Source of the DNA: Roseivivax isoporae LMG 25204
GTDB lineage: Bacteria; Pseudomonadota; Alphaproteobacteria; Rhodobacterales; Rhodobacteraceae
Assembly: GCF_000521865.1 (NCBI RefSeq)
Contig: NZ_JAME01000016.1
Span: 1 to 64,000 of the forward strand
Direction of reading: 5' to 3'
Length of the DNA stretch: 64,000 bases
The position numbers and the translations under genes are program-made. Within the stretch, counting starts at the first letter, position 1, and each line of letters opens with the position of its first letter. The notes beneath the pieces were generated by a model. It did not search any database. It was not told the DNA's origin and saw only the letters and a list, made by a program, of their open reading frames with translations. Shown piece after piece: positions 1 to 8,167 of the stretch.

Positions 1-22
1 CAACCGCCGCACGGGTTTTCAT
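1..22 (-). CDS. Probable S-(hydroxymethyl)glutathione dehydrogenase / class III alcohol dehydrogenase, first codons only
   Basis: Only the first seven codons are present, reading MKTRAAV on the minus strand. An excellent Shine-Dalgarno sequence (GGGAGGA) lies eight bases ahead of the ATG. The N-terminus MKTRAAV/MRTRAAV is typical of the class III zinc alcohol dehydrogenases (FlhA/AdhI/AdhC) that oxidise the glutathione-formaldehyde adduct. The gfa-like gene 8 kb downstream and the quinoprotein helper genes fit a formaldehyde-oxidation role. The identification rests on seven residues and on context, so it is tentative; sequence left of the window would settle it. Confidence 0.5.
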
Positions 23-204
23 GCAGGCATCCTCCCAAGGGCTTTCGTCCGGCCACTGCGGGCCTGATGCTCTTCGCGGCATCCTCGCGAACTATGCGGG
101 CAGCCCGGTTTTCCAAACAACTCAGACAATGGTGGGTATTGGGTCCGATGGACTTGGGGGCGGTGCCGGACCATAGTTCCGGGCAGGGAGAGAGGAGCAC
201 AGAC

Positions 205-816
205 ATGAGCCGAAAGATCGCCTGCGGGCTTCTCGCGCTGACGCTCGCCGGGCCCGCATTCGGCGCCGATTTCTCGGACCCGACCTGGCCCTGCATCCAG
301 CGCAAGGTCGAGTCGCTGTCGCCCGCGCTGATGTGGCCGATGGATCCTGCCGCCGCCGAGCGCGAGCTGTCCGAGGCCGAGGACGACGCGGTCGCCGAGC
401 TTGCCGACACGCTGGCGCTGCGGCGCATCGACCTCGAGGAGGCCGGGACGCGGGTTGCGGCCTTCGCCGAGGCGCATGGCGGGGATCCCGTGCTGCTGGG
501 GCAGACCTTCCTGCGCGTCTTCGACCACCTGTCGACGCGGCGGACCCGCGTGATGGACGGCATCGCCGAGTTCTCGCTGAGCCAGATCGCCCTGTCCAAG
601 CGCATCGACGCGGCGCGGGCCGAGATGGACACGCTGATGCAGGCCGACGAGCCCGATTACGACCGCGTGGACGAGATCGAGGAACAGCTCGCCTGGGACG
701 AGCGCATCTACACCGACCGCCAGAGGACGCTCACCTACGTATGCGAGACGCCGGTCCTGTTGGAAAAGCGGCTCTACGCGCTGGCGCAGATGCTGCAGAC
801 CGCGGCCACCGACTGA
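205..816 (+). CDS. Secreted alpha-helical protein of unknown function
   Basis: A 203-residue protein with a clear Sec signal peptide (positively charged MSRK, a hydrophobic LLALTLAGP core and an AFGA cleavage site near residue 21). The start chosen is the ATG at 205, preceded by a purine-rich GGGAGAGAGG; an upstream in-frame ATG at 67 would place the signal peptide internally. The mature part is very acidic and predicted helical, with coiled-coil-like stretches around residues 110-185. It has two cysteines in the mature part, one near its start (WPC) and one near the end (YVC), which could form a disulfide in the periplasm. I do not recognise the family. It is divergent from the formaldehyde dehydrogenase start at the window edge and convergent with the metallo-hydrolase gene. 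The surroundings suggest a periplasmic accessory of quinoprotein oxidation, which is inference only. Confidence 0.75.
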   Translation: MSRKIACGLLALTLAGPAFGADFSDPTWPCIQRKVESLSPALMWPMDPAAAERELSEAEDDAVAELADTLALRRIDLEEAGTRVAAFAEAHGGDPVLLGQTFLRVFDHLSTRRTRVMDGIAEFSLSQIALSKRIDAARAEMDTLMQADEPDYDRVDEIEEQLAWDERIYTDRQRTLTYVCETPVLLEKRLYALAQMLQTAATD

Positions 817-825
817 GGCCGCGGC

Positions 826-1869
826 TCATTCCCATTCGAGCTCGGTGAAGGCGACGGTGGCGTTGCGGGGGTTGTAGGCCTCGAAGAGCTGCCAGTGCGG
901 CGCCTCGTCCGCCGCCACGTGATCGACCGCCTCGGACAGCCGTTCACCTGCGTCGAGCGCCGCGCGCGTGTCGGCGGCGAGGCGGTCGAGATAGCGCACG
1001 AGCGGCGCGGCCCCGTCCGGCCAGTCGAGCGTAGCGGCGCCGTGGCCGGGCACGACACGGTCGTGCGGCTCGGCCCTCATCGTCTCGAGGACCGCCTGCC
1101 AGCCGCGCAGGCTGCCGTCGAGCGCCGGCGCATGCCGGTCGAACACCAGGTCGCCGGCAAAGACCGTGCCGGTCTGCGGGTCGGTCGCCGTCAGGTCGGT
1201 GCCGGTATGGGCGGGCGGCCAGGCGCGGAGCGCGAGGACGCGACCGCCGAGGTCGATCTCGCCCATCCCTTCGACCGGCAAATCGACTGCCACGACCCCC
1301 GATCCGAGCGCCGCCTGCGGCCCGACGAGCCGCGCGAGGCTTTCCAGATAGGTGGCGCCACGGTCCGCGAGCGCGCGGTCGAGCCCCGCATGGCCCGCGA
1401 CCTGTGCCCCCGCCTCGGTGAAGAGCGGCGCGCCGAGGACGTGATCGGGATGCATGTGGGTCAGCACGAGATGACTGACCGGCAGGTCGGTCCGCGCCCG
1501 GATCGCGCGCCAGAGGCCCTCTGCGACCGCCCGGGTGCTGCCGGCGTCGATCGCGGCGACGCCCGCCTCGCCGATGACGAAGCCCAGATTCGCGACATCG
1601 CCGCCATTCGCCGCGTCGGGCTCGGCGATCGCGCCCACGTGCACGAAGACGCCCGGCGCGATCTCGGTCACCGCGAGCGCGGGCCCCGCGGGCGCGCAGC
1701 GGGGGGCGCCGCGGGCGACGAGCGGCGCGCGGTCCGCGGCGGGCGGGCGGGCGGCGAGTTGCGCGGTGCAGGCGTCCTCGGTCTCGGCCTCGTATCCGGG
1801 CAGGAGCGTGTCGCGGCAGACCTCCTGGCCGGCGGCGGCGAGACAGAGGGTGAGGATCGCTTCGTACAT
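826..1869 (-). CDS. Quinoprotein-relay type zinc metallo-hydrolase (MBL fold)
   Basis: A 347-residue metallo-beta-lactamase-fold protein. The zinc-binding signature HMHPDH lies near residue 145, followed by a downstream His (AHTGTD), an Asp (FAGDLVF) and a final GHG motif, which is the full MBL metal set. The N-terminus (MYEAILTLCLAAAG) is a hydrophobic leader, so export to the periplasm is likely. The ATG at 1869 was preferred because the leader begins there. Proteins of this type, annotated as quinoprotein relay system zinc metallohydrolase, occur beside PQQ-dependent dehydrogenases and SoxYZ-like carriers; the next gene is exactly such a carrier, transcribed divergently. The substrate is not known. 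By analogy with SoxYZ chemistry it could hydrolyse a thioester or other adduct on the carrier; that is inference. Confidence 0.8.
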   Translation of the reverse strand: MYEAILTLCLAAAGQEVCRDTLLPGYEAETEDACTAQLAARPPAADRAPLVARGAPRCAPAGPALAVTEIAPGVFVHVGAIAEPDAANGGDVANLGFVIGEAGVAAIDAGSTRAVAEGLWRAIRARTDLPVSHLVLTHMHPDHVLGAPLFTEAGAQVAGHAGLDRALADRGATYLESLARLVGPQAALGSGVVAVDLPVEGMGEIDLGGRVLALRAWPPAHTGTDLTATDPQTGTVFAGDLVFDRHAPALDGSLRGWQAVLETMRAEPHDRVVPGHGAATLDWPDGAAPLVRYLDRLAADTRAALDAGERLSEAVDHVAADEAPHWQLFEAYNPRNATVAFTELEWE

Positions 1870-1971
1870 GGGACCTCGCACGGGCGATGCCGCCCCCCGA
1901 CCAAGGGCGGCGTATCAATCCCACCCATGATGTGGCATGTTCGCCGGATAATCCATGCTCGGAGGAGGCGC

Positions 1972-2790
1972 ATGGCACACAGAACCCTGATCGCGGCCCT
2001 GGCGTCGGCACTGATCGGCGCGGGGGCAGGCGGCGCGGCGGCAGACACCGCCGCCAATCCGCTGGAAGACGGCCCCACCTGGGAAGAGCTGCGCGGCGAC
2101 GTCGTGGGCGACGCGGAGATCGCGCCGGGCGACGCGCTCTTCGCCGTCGACGCGCCCTACCGCGCGCACGACGCGGCCACCGTGCCGCTGACGATCACGC
2201 AGACGGATCCCGGTGCCACCATCACCGGCGCGACCGTGATCGTCGACGAGAACCCCGCCCCCGTGGCGGGCACGTTCACCTTCGGGCCCGCGATGGCGCC
2301 GCTCGATTTCGAGCTGCGCGTGCGGGTGAACCAGTACTCGAACGTCCGCGTCATCGCCGAGACCGAGGACGGGCTGTTCATGGACGGCCGGTTCGTGAAG
2401 GCCTCGGGCGGATGCTCGGCGCCGGCGAGCCGGGACCCGGAGGTGGCGCTGGCCGCGATGGGCCAGATGAAGCTCAAGCTCTTCGGCGAGACGGCCGCGC
2501 TGTCGACACCGCGGCGCGAGGCGCAGGTGATGATCCGGCACCCGAACTATTCGGGGCTGCAGCGCGACCAGATCACGCAGCTTTTCATCCCGGCGCATTT
2601 CATCGACACGCTGGAAGTCCGGCAGGGCGAGGAACTGCTGTTCTCGATGACCGGCGGCATCTCGATCAGCGAGAACCCGGTCTTCCGCTTCTCCTATGCG
2701 GACAACGGCGCGACGTCGCTGAGCGTGCGCGCCACGGATACCGAGGGCAACGTGTTCGAACACGACCTGCCCAAGGACGCCGCCAGCTGA
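1972..2790 (+). CDS. Quinoprotein-dehydrogenase-associated fused SoxYZ-like carrier protein
   Basis: A 272-residue secreted protein with signal peptide (cleavage near GGAAADT). A SoxY-like N-terminal half ends in a Gly-Gly-Cys element (ASGGCSAP, near residue 150). A SoxZ-like C-terminal half begins around residue 185 (VMIRHPNYSGLQRD). In the sulfur-oxidising Sox system the carrier cysteine sits in a GGCGG tail of SoxY and holds the substrate; here the same kind of cysteine is embedded between the two domains. The ATG at 1972 follows a strong GGAGGAGG. It is divergent from the MBL hydrolase at 826-1869, and the pairing of these two families next to PQQ genes is a recognised genomic association. 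It presumably carries a covalently bound C1 or sulfur-linked intermediate in the periplasm; the cargo is unknown. Confidence 0.85.
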   Translation: MAHRTLIAALASALIGAGAGGAAADTAANPLEDGPTWEELRGDVVGDAEIAPGDALFAVDAPYRAHDAATVPLTITQTDPGATITGATVIVDENPAPVAGTFTFGPAMAPLDFELRVRVNQYSNVRVIAETEDGLFMDGRFVKASGGCSAPASRDPEVALAAMGQMKLKLFGETAALSTPRREAQVMIRHPNYSGLQRDQITQLFIPAHFIDTLEVRQGEELLFSMTGGISISENPVFRFSYADNGATSLSVRATDTEGNVFEHDLPKDAAS

Positions 2791-2824
2791 CCCGGCCGGC
2801 CGGTGCGCCGCCCGGCCCCGCGGA

Positions 2825-3181
2825 TCAGAAACAGACGATCTCGGCCTCGGCCTGCGCGCGGCGCAGGTCCGCGACCTGTTCGGTGGCGCTGGCAGCGCTG
2901 CGGAAGATCGAGGTGCGTTCGCCGCCCACCTGCCGCATCTCCAGCACCGTCTCGGCCGCGACGTAGGCCTCGTAGGGCAGGATGTTGGCGATCTCGTCGA
3001 TCGAGCAGGCGCATTGCTCGAGCACCCGGCGGGTCTGGCCGTTCGTCGCCATGCAGGCAAAGACGTAGTCGGCGCGGGCGACGGTCGGATAGTCGTTCAG
3101 CCGGTCGGCAACCGACTGCGCCTGCGCGCCGCCGGCGAGCGCGAGGAGACCGGCGAGGAGGGGCGCGATGCGGCGGGTCAT
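2825..3181 (-). CDS. Small secreted protein of unknown function with four conserved-type cysteines
   Basis: A 118-residue protein with a signal peptide (MTRRIAPLLAGLLALAGGAQA) and a mature region of about 97 residues. Four cysteines are visible (FACMA, EQCACSI and the penultimate residue VCF), which could form two disulfides or bind a metal or cofactor in the periplasm. The first codon overlaps the end of the upstream secreted protein gene (3178-3861) by four bases, so the two are co-transcribed and probably translationally coupled. I do not recognise a named domain. Its position beside the SoxYZ-like carrier and the MBL hydrolase suggests a part in quinoprotein electron transfer or maturation; no sequence motif proves this. 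Confidence 0.75.
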   Translation of the reverse strand: MTRRIAPLLAGLLALAGGAQAQSVADRLNDYPTVARADYVFACMATNGQTRRVLEQCACSIDEIANILPYEAYVAAETVLEMRQVGGERTSIFRSAASATEQVADLRRAQAEAEIVCF

Positions 3182-3861
3182 TGCGTGTCCTCCAGCCCGT
3201 CGAAGGCGATGACCGAGCGGTAGATCGGGTCGCCCCCCTCGGGATGCGGTGCCTCGGCGGCGAGCGTCAGGTACCAGCCCGGCACCGCCTCGGACATGGT
3301 CACCGCCAGCGCGAGATCGCCGAAGCCCGACATCTGCGCGCGGTTCGGATCCTCGGCGAAGGGCCGCAGCGTCACGGTCACGGTCTCGACCTCCGCGCCC
3401 TCGAAGGTCGCGGTGCCGCGGGTGACCTCAGCAGGCTGGATCAGCGAATCCTTGACCCGGTTGCGGATGTAGAACGGGCTGCCGCCCGCGGCCTCGGCCA
3501 TGTCGCGCACCACGGTCTCGTAGAAGAACATGATCATCGGGTTGCCGACGCTCGCCGGGAACGATCCGAGGTTGCGGTGCTTGCCGTCCTGCCGGAACTG
3601 CAGGGTCGCCACCTCCTTGCCGTCCGTCTCGGAAAAGGACAGCGCGATGGTGCCGGTGTCGCGGGTGGCCGCCTCGGGCTTGGCGCGGTTCGCCACCGTG
3701 CGGTCGTAGACCAGCGCCGTGTCGCGCGCGAGATCGTCGAGCGTGCCGTTGCGGAACAGCAGGTCGTAGGTGGCGGTGCCGGCGTTCTGCGCGGCGGCGG
3801 CACCGACAAGCGGTCCGGCCAGCAGCACGACGGCACCGATCAGGGCCAGTATGTGTCGCAT
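3178..3861 (-). CDS. Secreted protein of unknown function, upstream partner of the small Cys protein
   Basis: A 227-residue protein with an evident signal peptide (MRHILALIGAVVLLAG...AAAAQ). The mature part is rich in beta-strand-like alternation (TIALSFSETD, ATLQFRQDG, VTVTLRPF) and contains no cysteine, so a periplasmic beta-rich fold without disulfides is likely. It overlaps the 118-residue gene downstream by four bases. The gap to the kinase gene upstream is only 45 bp, so it may belong to the same long minus-strand transcript. No family was recognised. The repeated strands resemble lipoprotein-carrier or lipid-binding folds only superficially, and I would not assign a function. Confidence 0.75.
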   Translation of the reverse strand: MRHILALIGAVVLLAGPLVGAAAAQNAGTATYDLLFRNGTLDDLARDTALVYDRTVANRAKPEAATRDTGTIALSFSETDGKEVATLQFRQDGKHRNLGSFPASVGNPMIMFFYETVVRDMAEAAGGSPFYIRNRVKDSLIQPAEVTRGTATFEGAEVETVTVTLRPFAEDPNRAQMSGFGDLALAVTMSEAVPGWYLTLAAEAPHPEGGDPIYRSVIAFDGLEDTQ

Positions 3862-3906
3862 GATGGTTCCTCCCAGGGCTGCAGCCTAGCCGCCGCGCGG
3901 CGGCTG

Positions 3907-6171
3907 TCAGGGCCGACTTTTGTCGGTGGCGGTTGCGGCGGCCGGCGGATCGGGCGCCTGCCAGCGCGTCTTCCAGTCGATCAGGGGCCGCAGGCGCGAC
4001 AGCTGCACGGGCTTCGTCAGCACGGCAAAGCCGATCTCGGCGCCGCGGCGCAGGAGCGCGTCGCTGCGGTCGGCGGTGATCATGATCGCCGGCACCTTGA
4101 CGCCGGTGGCCGCGCGGATCGCCTCGATCGTGCGGATGCCGGTATCGTCGCCGTCGAGCTGGTAATCGGCCAGGACGATGTCGGGCGGCATGCCGATGTC
4201 GTGCACGAGGCCCAGCGCCTCCTCGGTCGATGACGCCCCGAGCACGCTCGCCCCCCACGATTCGAGCTTCTGGGTCGTGGCGAAGAGGACGTCGGCGTCA
4301 TTCTCGACCACGAGCGCGATGAGGTCCGCGGCGCTGTCGCCGCCCGCGCGCACCAGCGCCCCTTCCTCGGGCGAGGCGGAACGGGTGCCCGGGACCATCG
4401 CCATCTCGATCGAGAAGACCGAGCCCACGCCGGGCTTGGAGCGCACGCGCACCTTGTGGCCCATGTGCCGGCAGGTCCGTTCGACGATGGAAAGCCCGAG
4501 CCCCATGCCCGACCCGAAGGGAACGTTCCGGGCGCGGGCGAATTCCTCGAAGATGCGCTTCTGGTCCTCGAGCCCGATGCCGAGCCCGGTATCCCAGACC
4601 TCGAGCACCACGGTCGACCCGCGACGCCGGCAGCCCACCAGCACGCGGCCGCCGGGATCGGTGTACTGGATGGCGTTCACCACGAGGTTCTGGATCGACC
4701 GCATCAGGTAGCGCTGGTCCGAGCGCACGAAGGCCGAACAGGGCACCCAGTCGAGCCGCACGCCCTTCTTCGCGGCGACGGGTTCCTGGTCCTCGATCAC
4801 GCCCTGGATCAGCGTGCCGAGGCAGACATCCGACGGGGTCAGCGCCGCATCGGTGCTGTCGAGCCGCGAGATGTCGAGCAGCGCGTGCAGAAGGTGCTCG
4901 ATCGACATGAAGCAGCCGTCGAGCCGTTCGCCGGTCCGCGCCAGCGGCGAGCCCTCGAGCCCGTCGCGCAGCGTCGAGATCAGGAGCTTCGCCGCGTTGA
5001 TCGGCTGCAGCAGGTCATGGCTCGCCGCGGCGAGGAAGCGCGTCTTGGACGACACCGCCGCCTCGGCACGTTCCTTGGCGAGCCGCAATTCCTCCTCCAC
5101 CCGCGCCTGGGCCTCGTATTGCGCGGTCAGGCGGCGGTTGGCGCGGGTCAGCTCGGCGGTGCGTTCCTCGACGCGCTTTTCCAGCATCTCGGTCGCGCGG
5201 CTTTCGAGCGTCACGTCCTTCACGTCGATCATGAAGCCCTGGTCGGGCATGGCATGCGCGTGCAGGTCGAGCACGCGGCCGCCCGCGTGCCGGATGCGCT
5301 TGCGGAAACTGTCCTGCCGCCCGATCCGGTCGGCCCAGGCGTCGAAGTCCACATCGGCCGCGTCGCGGATCAGCGCCTTCTGACGCATGTAGTCGAGGAT
5401 CTGCGACAGCTGCGTGCCCTTCTGCACCAGCGTGAAGGGCAGGCCCAGCAACTCGCGGAACCGCGTGTTGTGCAGGATGACCTCGCCCGCCTCGCTGAAG
5501 GTGCAGATGCCCGAGGACATGGTCTCGAACGCCGCCTGCAGGTAGTGCGCCTGACGGTCGATCAGGCTTTCCTTCTCCAGCCGGTTCTGGCGCACGATGC
5601 CGGTGATCTCGGCCTGCAGGATCACCACGTTCTCGTCCGAGGTGCGCTGCAGGCTGAACTGGAACCAGCGGTCGCCGGACAGTTCGATCACGAACGACAA
5701 GACGGACGCGCCGACCGGGCCGCCGCGCGCCTTCGACACCGACGACCGCAGCCGGCCCTCGGTGCTTCGGACATGCACGCTTTGCGTCAGGGCGTCGAAA
5801 TAGTCCTCGATCCCGAGCCCCGGCACCACGTGCGGCTGCACGTCGGGCAGGAGCGACTGGAACAGGTCGTTGCAGACCTCGAGCCGCCCGTTGGTGAAGA
5901 GCGCGAAGCCCCCCTCCATCGCCGACAGCGCGTCGCTCAGGTTCTTGCGCGTGCGCTCGCGCTCGTGGCGGACGCTCTCGAGCTCGTTCGCGGCGCGTTC
6001 GAGGTCGCGGGTCTTGGCCCAGACCTGGCCCTGCAGGGCGATGGCCGACTGGAAGGCACTGTAGGCCGAGGTGCCGATCTCGTGCTGGCGGTTGGCGCGG
6101 CGCACCAGCGCGTCGATGATCCGGGCCTGGCGCTCGAGCTGTTCCTGGAGCGGGGCGTCGGGGTCGATCAT
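3907..6171 (-). CDS. Hybrid sensor histidine kinase with PAS-like domains and C-terminal receiver
   Basis: A 754-residue soluble hybrid kinase. In order it has an N-terminal coiled coil (about residues 10-85), two PAS-like segments (about 85-200 and 215-330), a second coiled coil, a HisKA domain with the phospho-acceptor in AAASHDLLQ (His near 383), a HATPase_c domain, and a receiver domain (Asp in LADYQLD near 667). No membrane segments are visible, so the sensor is cytoplasmic. The ATG at 6171 was chosen because it overlaps the stop of the FIST gene by four bases (ATGA), although the frame stays open further upstream. Architecture and neighbours resemble the ErcS'/NahK and FlhS-type kinases that control quinoprotein alcohol and formaldehyde oxidation; the FIST protein and LuxR regulator next to it are the probable partners. 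Confidence 0.88.
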   Translation of the reverse strand: MIDPDAPLQEQLERQARIIDALVRRANRQHEIGTSAYSAFQSAIALQGQVWAKTRDLERAANELESVRHERERTRKNLSDALSAMEGGFALFTNGRLEVCNDLFQSLLPDVQPHVVPGLGIEDYFDALTQSVHVRSTEGRLRSSVSKARGGPVGASVLSFVIELSGDRWFQFSLQRTSDENVVILQAEITGIVRQNRLEKESLIDRQAHYLQAAFETMSSGICTFSEAGEVILHNTRFRELLGLPFTLVQKGTQLSQILDYMRQKALIRDAADVDFDAWADRIGRQDSFRKRIRHAGGRVLDLHAHAMPDQGFMIDVKDVTLESRATEMLEKRVEERTAELTRANRRLTAQYEAQARVEEELRLAKERAEAAVSSKTRFLAAASHDLLQPINAAKLLISTLRDGLEGSPLARTGERLDGCFMSIEHLLHALLDISRLDSTDAALTPSDVCLGTLIQGVIEDQEPVAAKKGVRLDWVPCSAFVRSDQRYLMRSIQNLVVNAIQYTDPGGRVLVGCRRRGSTVVLEVWDTGLGIGLEDQKRIFEEFARARNVPFGSGMGLGLSIVERTCRHMGHKVRVRSKPGVGSVFSIEMAMVPGTRSASPEEGALVRAGGDSAADLIALVVENDADVLFATTQKLESWGASVLGASSTEEALGLVHDIGMPPDIVLADYQLDGDDTGIRTIEAIRAATGVKVPAIMITADRSDALLRRGAEIGFAVLTKPVQLSRLRPLIDWKTRWQAPDPPAAATATDKSRP

Positions 6172-7325
6172 GCGATCTGCCGCTGCCGCGGCTCGAAGAA
6201 GGCGACGCCCACGAAGGTCTGGTTCACGTGCACGCCGCGGTGCTGCTCGCCATAGGTGTTGAAGCCGAGGACGCGCCGTCGCCGGAAAATCTCGGAGACG
6301 GGCTGGGTCAGCTGTTTCTGCTCGATCTCGAGCTTGCGCAGCACGCAGTCGAAGCCGAGGATGAAGTCGGGAGTGCGTCCGCCCTCGCCGGTCACGTCGA
6401 GCCCCGCGTCGAGCGTCTCGAGGATCGCCTTGCCCCGCCCGAGCGTCAGCAGGAGCCCGTCGTCGATCGCCGACAGGAAGGACAGCGCGAGACCGTCCGG
6501 CGCGCCCTGGATCGCGCGTACGTGGTAGGCCATGTTCTGCCGCACGAGGATCGGGTTCTCGGCAAAGACCTGCGGCGACAGCCGATCGACCGGACAACCG
6601 ATCAGCCGGGCATATTCCGGCGCCGCCGGCGCGCCGTTCAGCTCCAGCACCAGCCGTTCCTCGGGTACCGCGTCGGTCACGACCATCTGCGTGTCGGTCG
6701 GCAGGAAGTGGTCGAAACCCAGGCCCTTGAAGCCGAGATCGGTCTCGAGCAGCACGAGAAGCGCCGCGTTGGTGCGGAAGACATTGCCGTGCAGCACGAA
6801 CGTCTCGCGGAAATCGAGCCCGTTGCCGGCCGAGCCGCCGAAGATCGGCACCTCCTCGAGCGCGGTCTGCAGGGTCGAGACGAGCACGTCCTCCTGCTTG
6901 GACAGCCCGTCGGCGAAGATGAGGCCGAGCCGGGACCATCCGGCGGTGTGCTGGAACCGTGCGTCGTGGCGCCGCGCCTCCTCGGCGATGGACTTGATCG
7001 ACAGGGGCTTGAGCGGCTCGATCAGCAGCGACGCGCAGCGGAAATGCCGCCGCGGGAACGCGAGGAGGAGAAGCGCGTCGGTGTCGTAGCCGTGGGTCGT
7101 GATCTGGCCGGCGGTCGTGCAGCCGAAGACCGGGATGCCCGGCAGGTGCCGCGCGAGCGCCTCGGCCAGCTCGTCATGCGCCGGGCCCTCGGGCACGAAG
7201 GCGAGCACGAAGCACGCCTCGGAGGCATCGAACTGGCCCGCCGCCTCGGCCACCGCCCGTGCCGGATCGGCGTCGTGCGACAGGCCCACGCGCACGTGGG
7301 ACGGGTGGCCCGCGCTGTCGGTCAT
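6168..7325 (-). CDS. FIST-domain (FIST_N/FIST_C) sensory protein
   Basis: A 385-residue cytoplasmic protein whose N-terminal half (about 1-215) matches the FIST N pattern: an early FVLAFVPEG strand, the VFGCTTAGQI glycine/cysteine turn and the GGSAGNG segment. The C-terminal half (about 220-370) matches FIST C, with YARLIGCPVDR and the late GFDCVLRKLEIEQ element. FIST domains are thought to sense small ligands and to signal to kinases or cyclases. Here the stop codon overlaps the start of the hybrid kinase and the upstream gene is a LuxR-type regulator seven bases away, so the three form one signalling operon. The start at 7325 (MTDSAG) is preferred to an in-frame ATG 33 bases upstream because it leaves seven bases after the regulator's stop codon rather than overlapping it. 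Confidence 0.88.
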   Translation of the reverse strand: MTDSAGHPSHVRVGLSHDADPARAVAEAAGQFDASEACFVLAFVPEGPAHDELAEALARHLPGIPVFGCTTAGQITTHGYDTDALLLLAFPRRHFRCASLLIEPLKPLSIKSIAEEARRHDARFQHTAGWSRLGLIFADGLSKQEDVLVSTLQTALEEVPIFGGSAGNGLDFRETFVLHGNVFRTNAALLVLLETDLGFKGLGFDHFLPTDTQMVVTDAVPEERLVLELNGAPAAPEYARLIGCPVDRLSPQVFAENPILVRQNMAYHVRAIQGAPDGLALSFLSAIDDGLLLTLGRGKAILETLDAGLDVTGEGGRTPDFILGFDCVLRKLEIEQKQLTQPVSEIFRRRRVLGFNTYGEQHRGVHVNQTFVGVAFFEPRQRQIA

Positions 7326-7332
7326 GGCGCGC

Positions 7333-8052
7333 CTACTGGCTGAGGAAGGCGCGGGCATCCGGATCGCCCGCCGCGCCCTCGAGCTGTGCCGCCTCGACCA
7401 TGACCGCGGCCTGCGTGCGGTTCTGCACGCCGAGCCGGCGCAGGAGCGCGGTGATGTGCGCCTTGACCGTCGCCTCGGCGAGATTGAGCTCGTAGGCGAT
7501 CTGCTTGTTGGGCTTGCCGGCGCAGATGAGCTTCATGATGCGGGCCTGCTGCGGCGTGAGCTCGGCGAGTTTCGGATGCACGCTGGAACAGATCGCGTCC
7601 GCGGGCGCGCGGCCCTCGGCGCCGCGATAGTCCTTGGGCACGTATTTGCGCCCCGCGCTCACGTCGCGCAGCACCGCGCGCAGCACCGAGGCCGAGGCGT
7701 CCTTGGGCAGGTAGCCCGCGGCCCCCTCGGCCATGAGCGCGCGCACCACCTCGACCGAGGTCAGCGACGAGATCACGAGGATCGGCGTGTCCGGAACGCG
7801 GTCGCGCAGGGTCTGGAAGCCCGAGATCCCGTGAACGTCCGGCAGCTTGAGGTCGAACATCACGAGGTCCGGCGAGATGCCGCGGTCGATGAGGTCGAGC
7901 GCGGCGGCCAGCGTGTTCGCGGTCTCGACCTCGCAGGACGGGAACGCGAGCTTCAGCGTGGCGGACAGGGCATCGGAATAGAGCGGATGATCGTCGACGA
8001 TCACCACCGACCGGATACGTCCGACCGGCTGAGTCGGGATGTCGTGTTTCAT
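7333..8052 (-). CDS. Response regulator, NarL/FixJ (LuxR) family
   Basis: A 239-residue regulator. The receiver domain occupies about residues 14-130, with acidic pocket VDDHP, the phospho-acceptor in VMFDLKLPDVHG and the conserved Lys in LPKDAS. A LuxR-type helix-turn-helix occupies about 165-230 (LTPQQARIMKLICAGKPNKQIAYELNLAEATVKAHITALL). The initiator is the ATG at 8052; a longer reading with an ATG at 8100-8103 would add unrelated residues. It is first in the regulator-FIST-kinase operon. Regulators with this architecture near PQQ genes (FlhR of Paracoccus, ErbR/ExaE-type in Pseudomonas) activate alcohol and formaldehyde oxidation genes. Target promoters here are not established. Confidence 0.9.
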   Translation of the reverse strand: MKHDIPTQPVGRIRSVVIVDDHPLYSDALSATLKLAFPSCEVETANTLAAALDLIDRGISPDLVMFDLKLPDVHGISGFQTLRDRVPDTPILVISSLTSVEVVRALMAEGAAGYLPKDASASVLRAVLRDVSAGRKYVPKDYRGAEGRAPADAICSSVHPKLAELTPQQARIMKLICAGKPNKQIAYELNLAEATVKAHITALLRRLGVQNRTQAAVMVEAAQLEGAAGDPDARAFLSQ

Positions 8053-8103
8053 TCGGCAAGTCCTCCCGCGCGAAGCGTAGCGCGGTTGATCCGACAGGCG
8101 CAA

Positions 8104-8126
8104 CTGCGCCGCTCGCGGCGGCGCAG
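8104..8126. terminator. Hairpin after gfa, candidate terminator
   Basis: A perfect 9-bp GC stem (8104-8112 pairing with 8118-8126) with a 5-base loop lies between the end of gfa and the start of the LuxR regulator. There is no clear T-run, so intrinsic termination may be weak. Confidence 0.45.
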
Positions 8127-8167
8127 CATGGGCGGCAGGGTGCGCGTGCCGCCCCGCGCGAAGCGGT

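Noticed and set aside
142-172. Inverted GGTCCG/CGGACC repeat in the leader before the gene at 205
   Set aside because: Only six base pairs with a long spacer in GC-rich DNA; likely to occur by chance, so not listed as an operator.
895-1971. Long open plus-strand frame running into the SoxYZ-like gene (would give about 630 residues in all)
   Set aside because: It is antisense to the MBL hydrolase and has biased, low-complexity Arg-rich composition; the SoxYZ-like protein has its own signal peptide and ribosome site at 1972.
6172-6939. N-terminal extension of the hybrid kinase into the FIST gene
   Set aside because: The extra residues are an out-of-frame reading of the FIST protein; the ATGA overlap at 6168-6171 gives a natural start.
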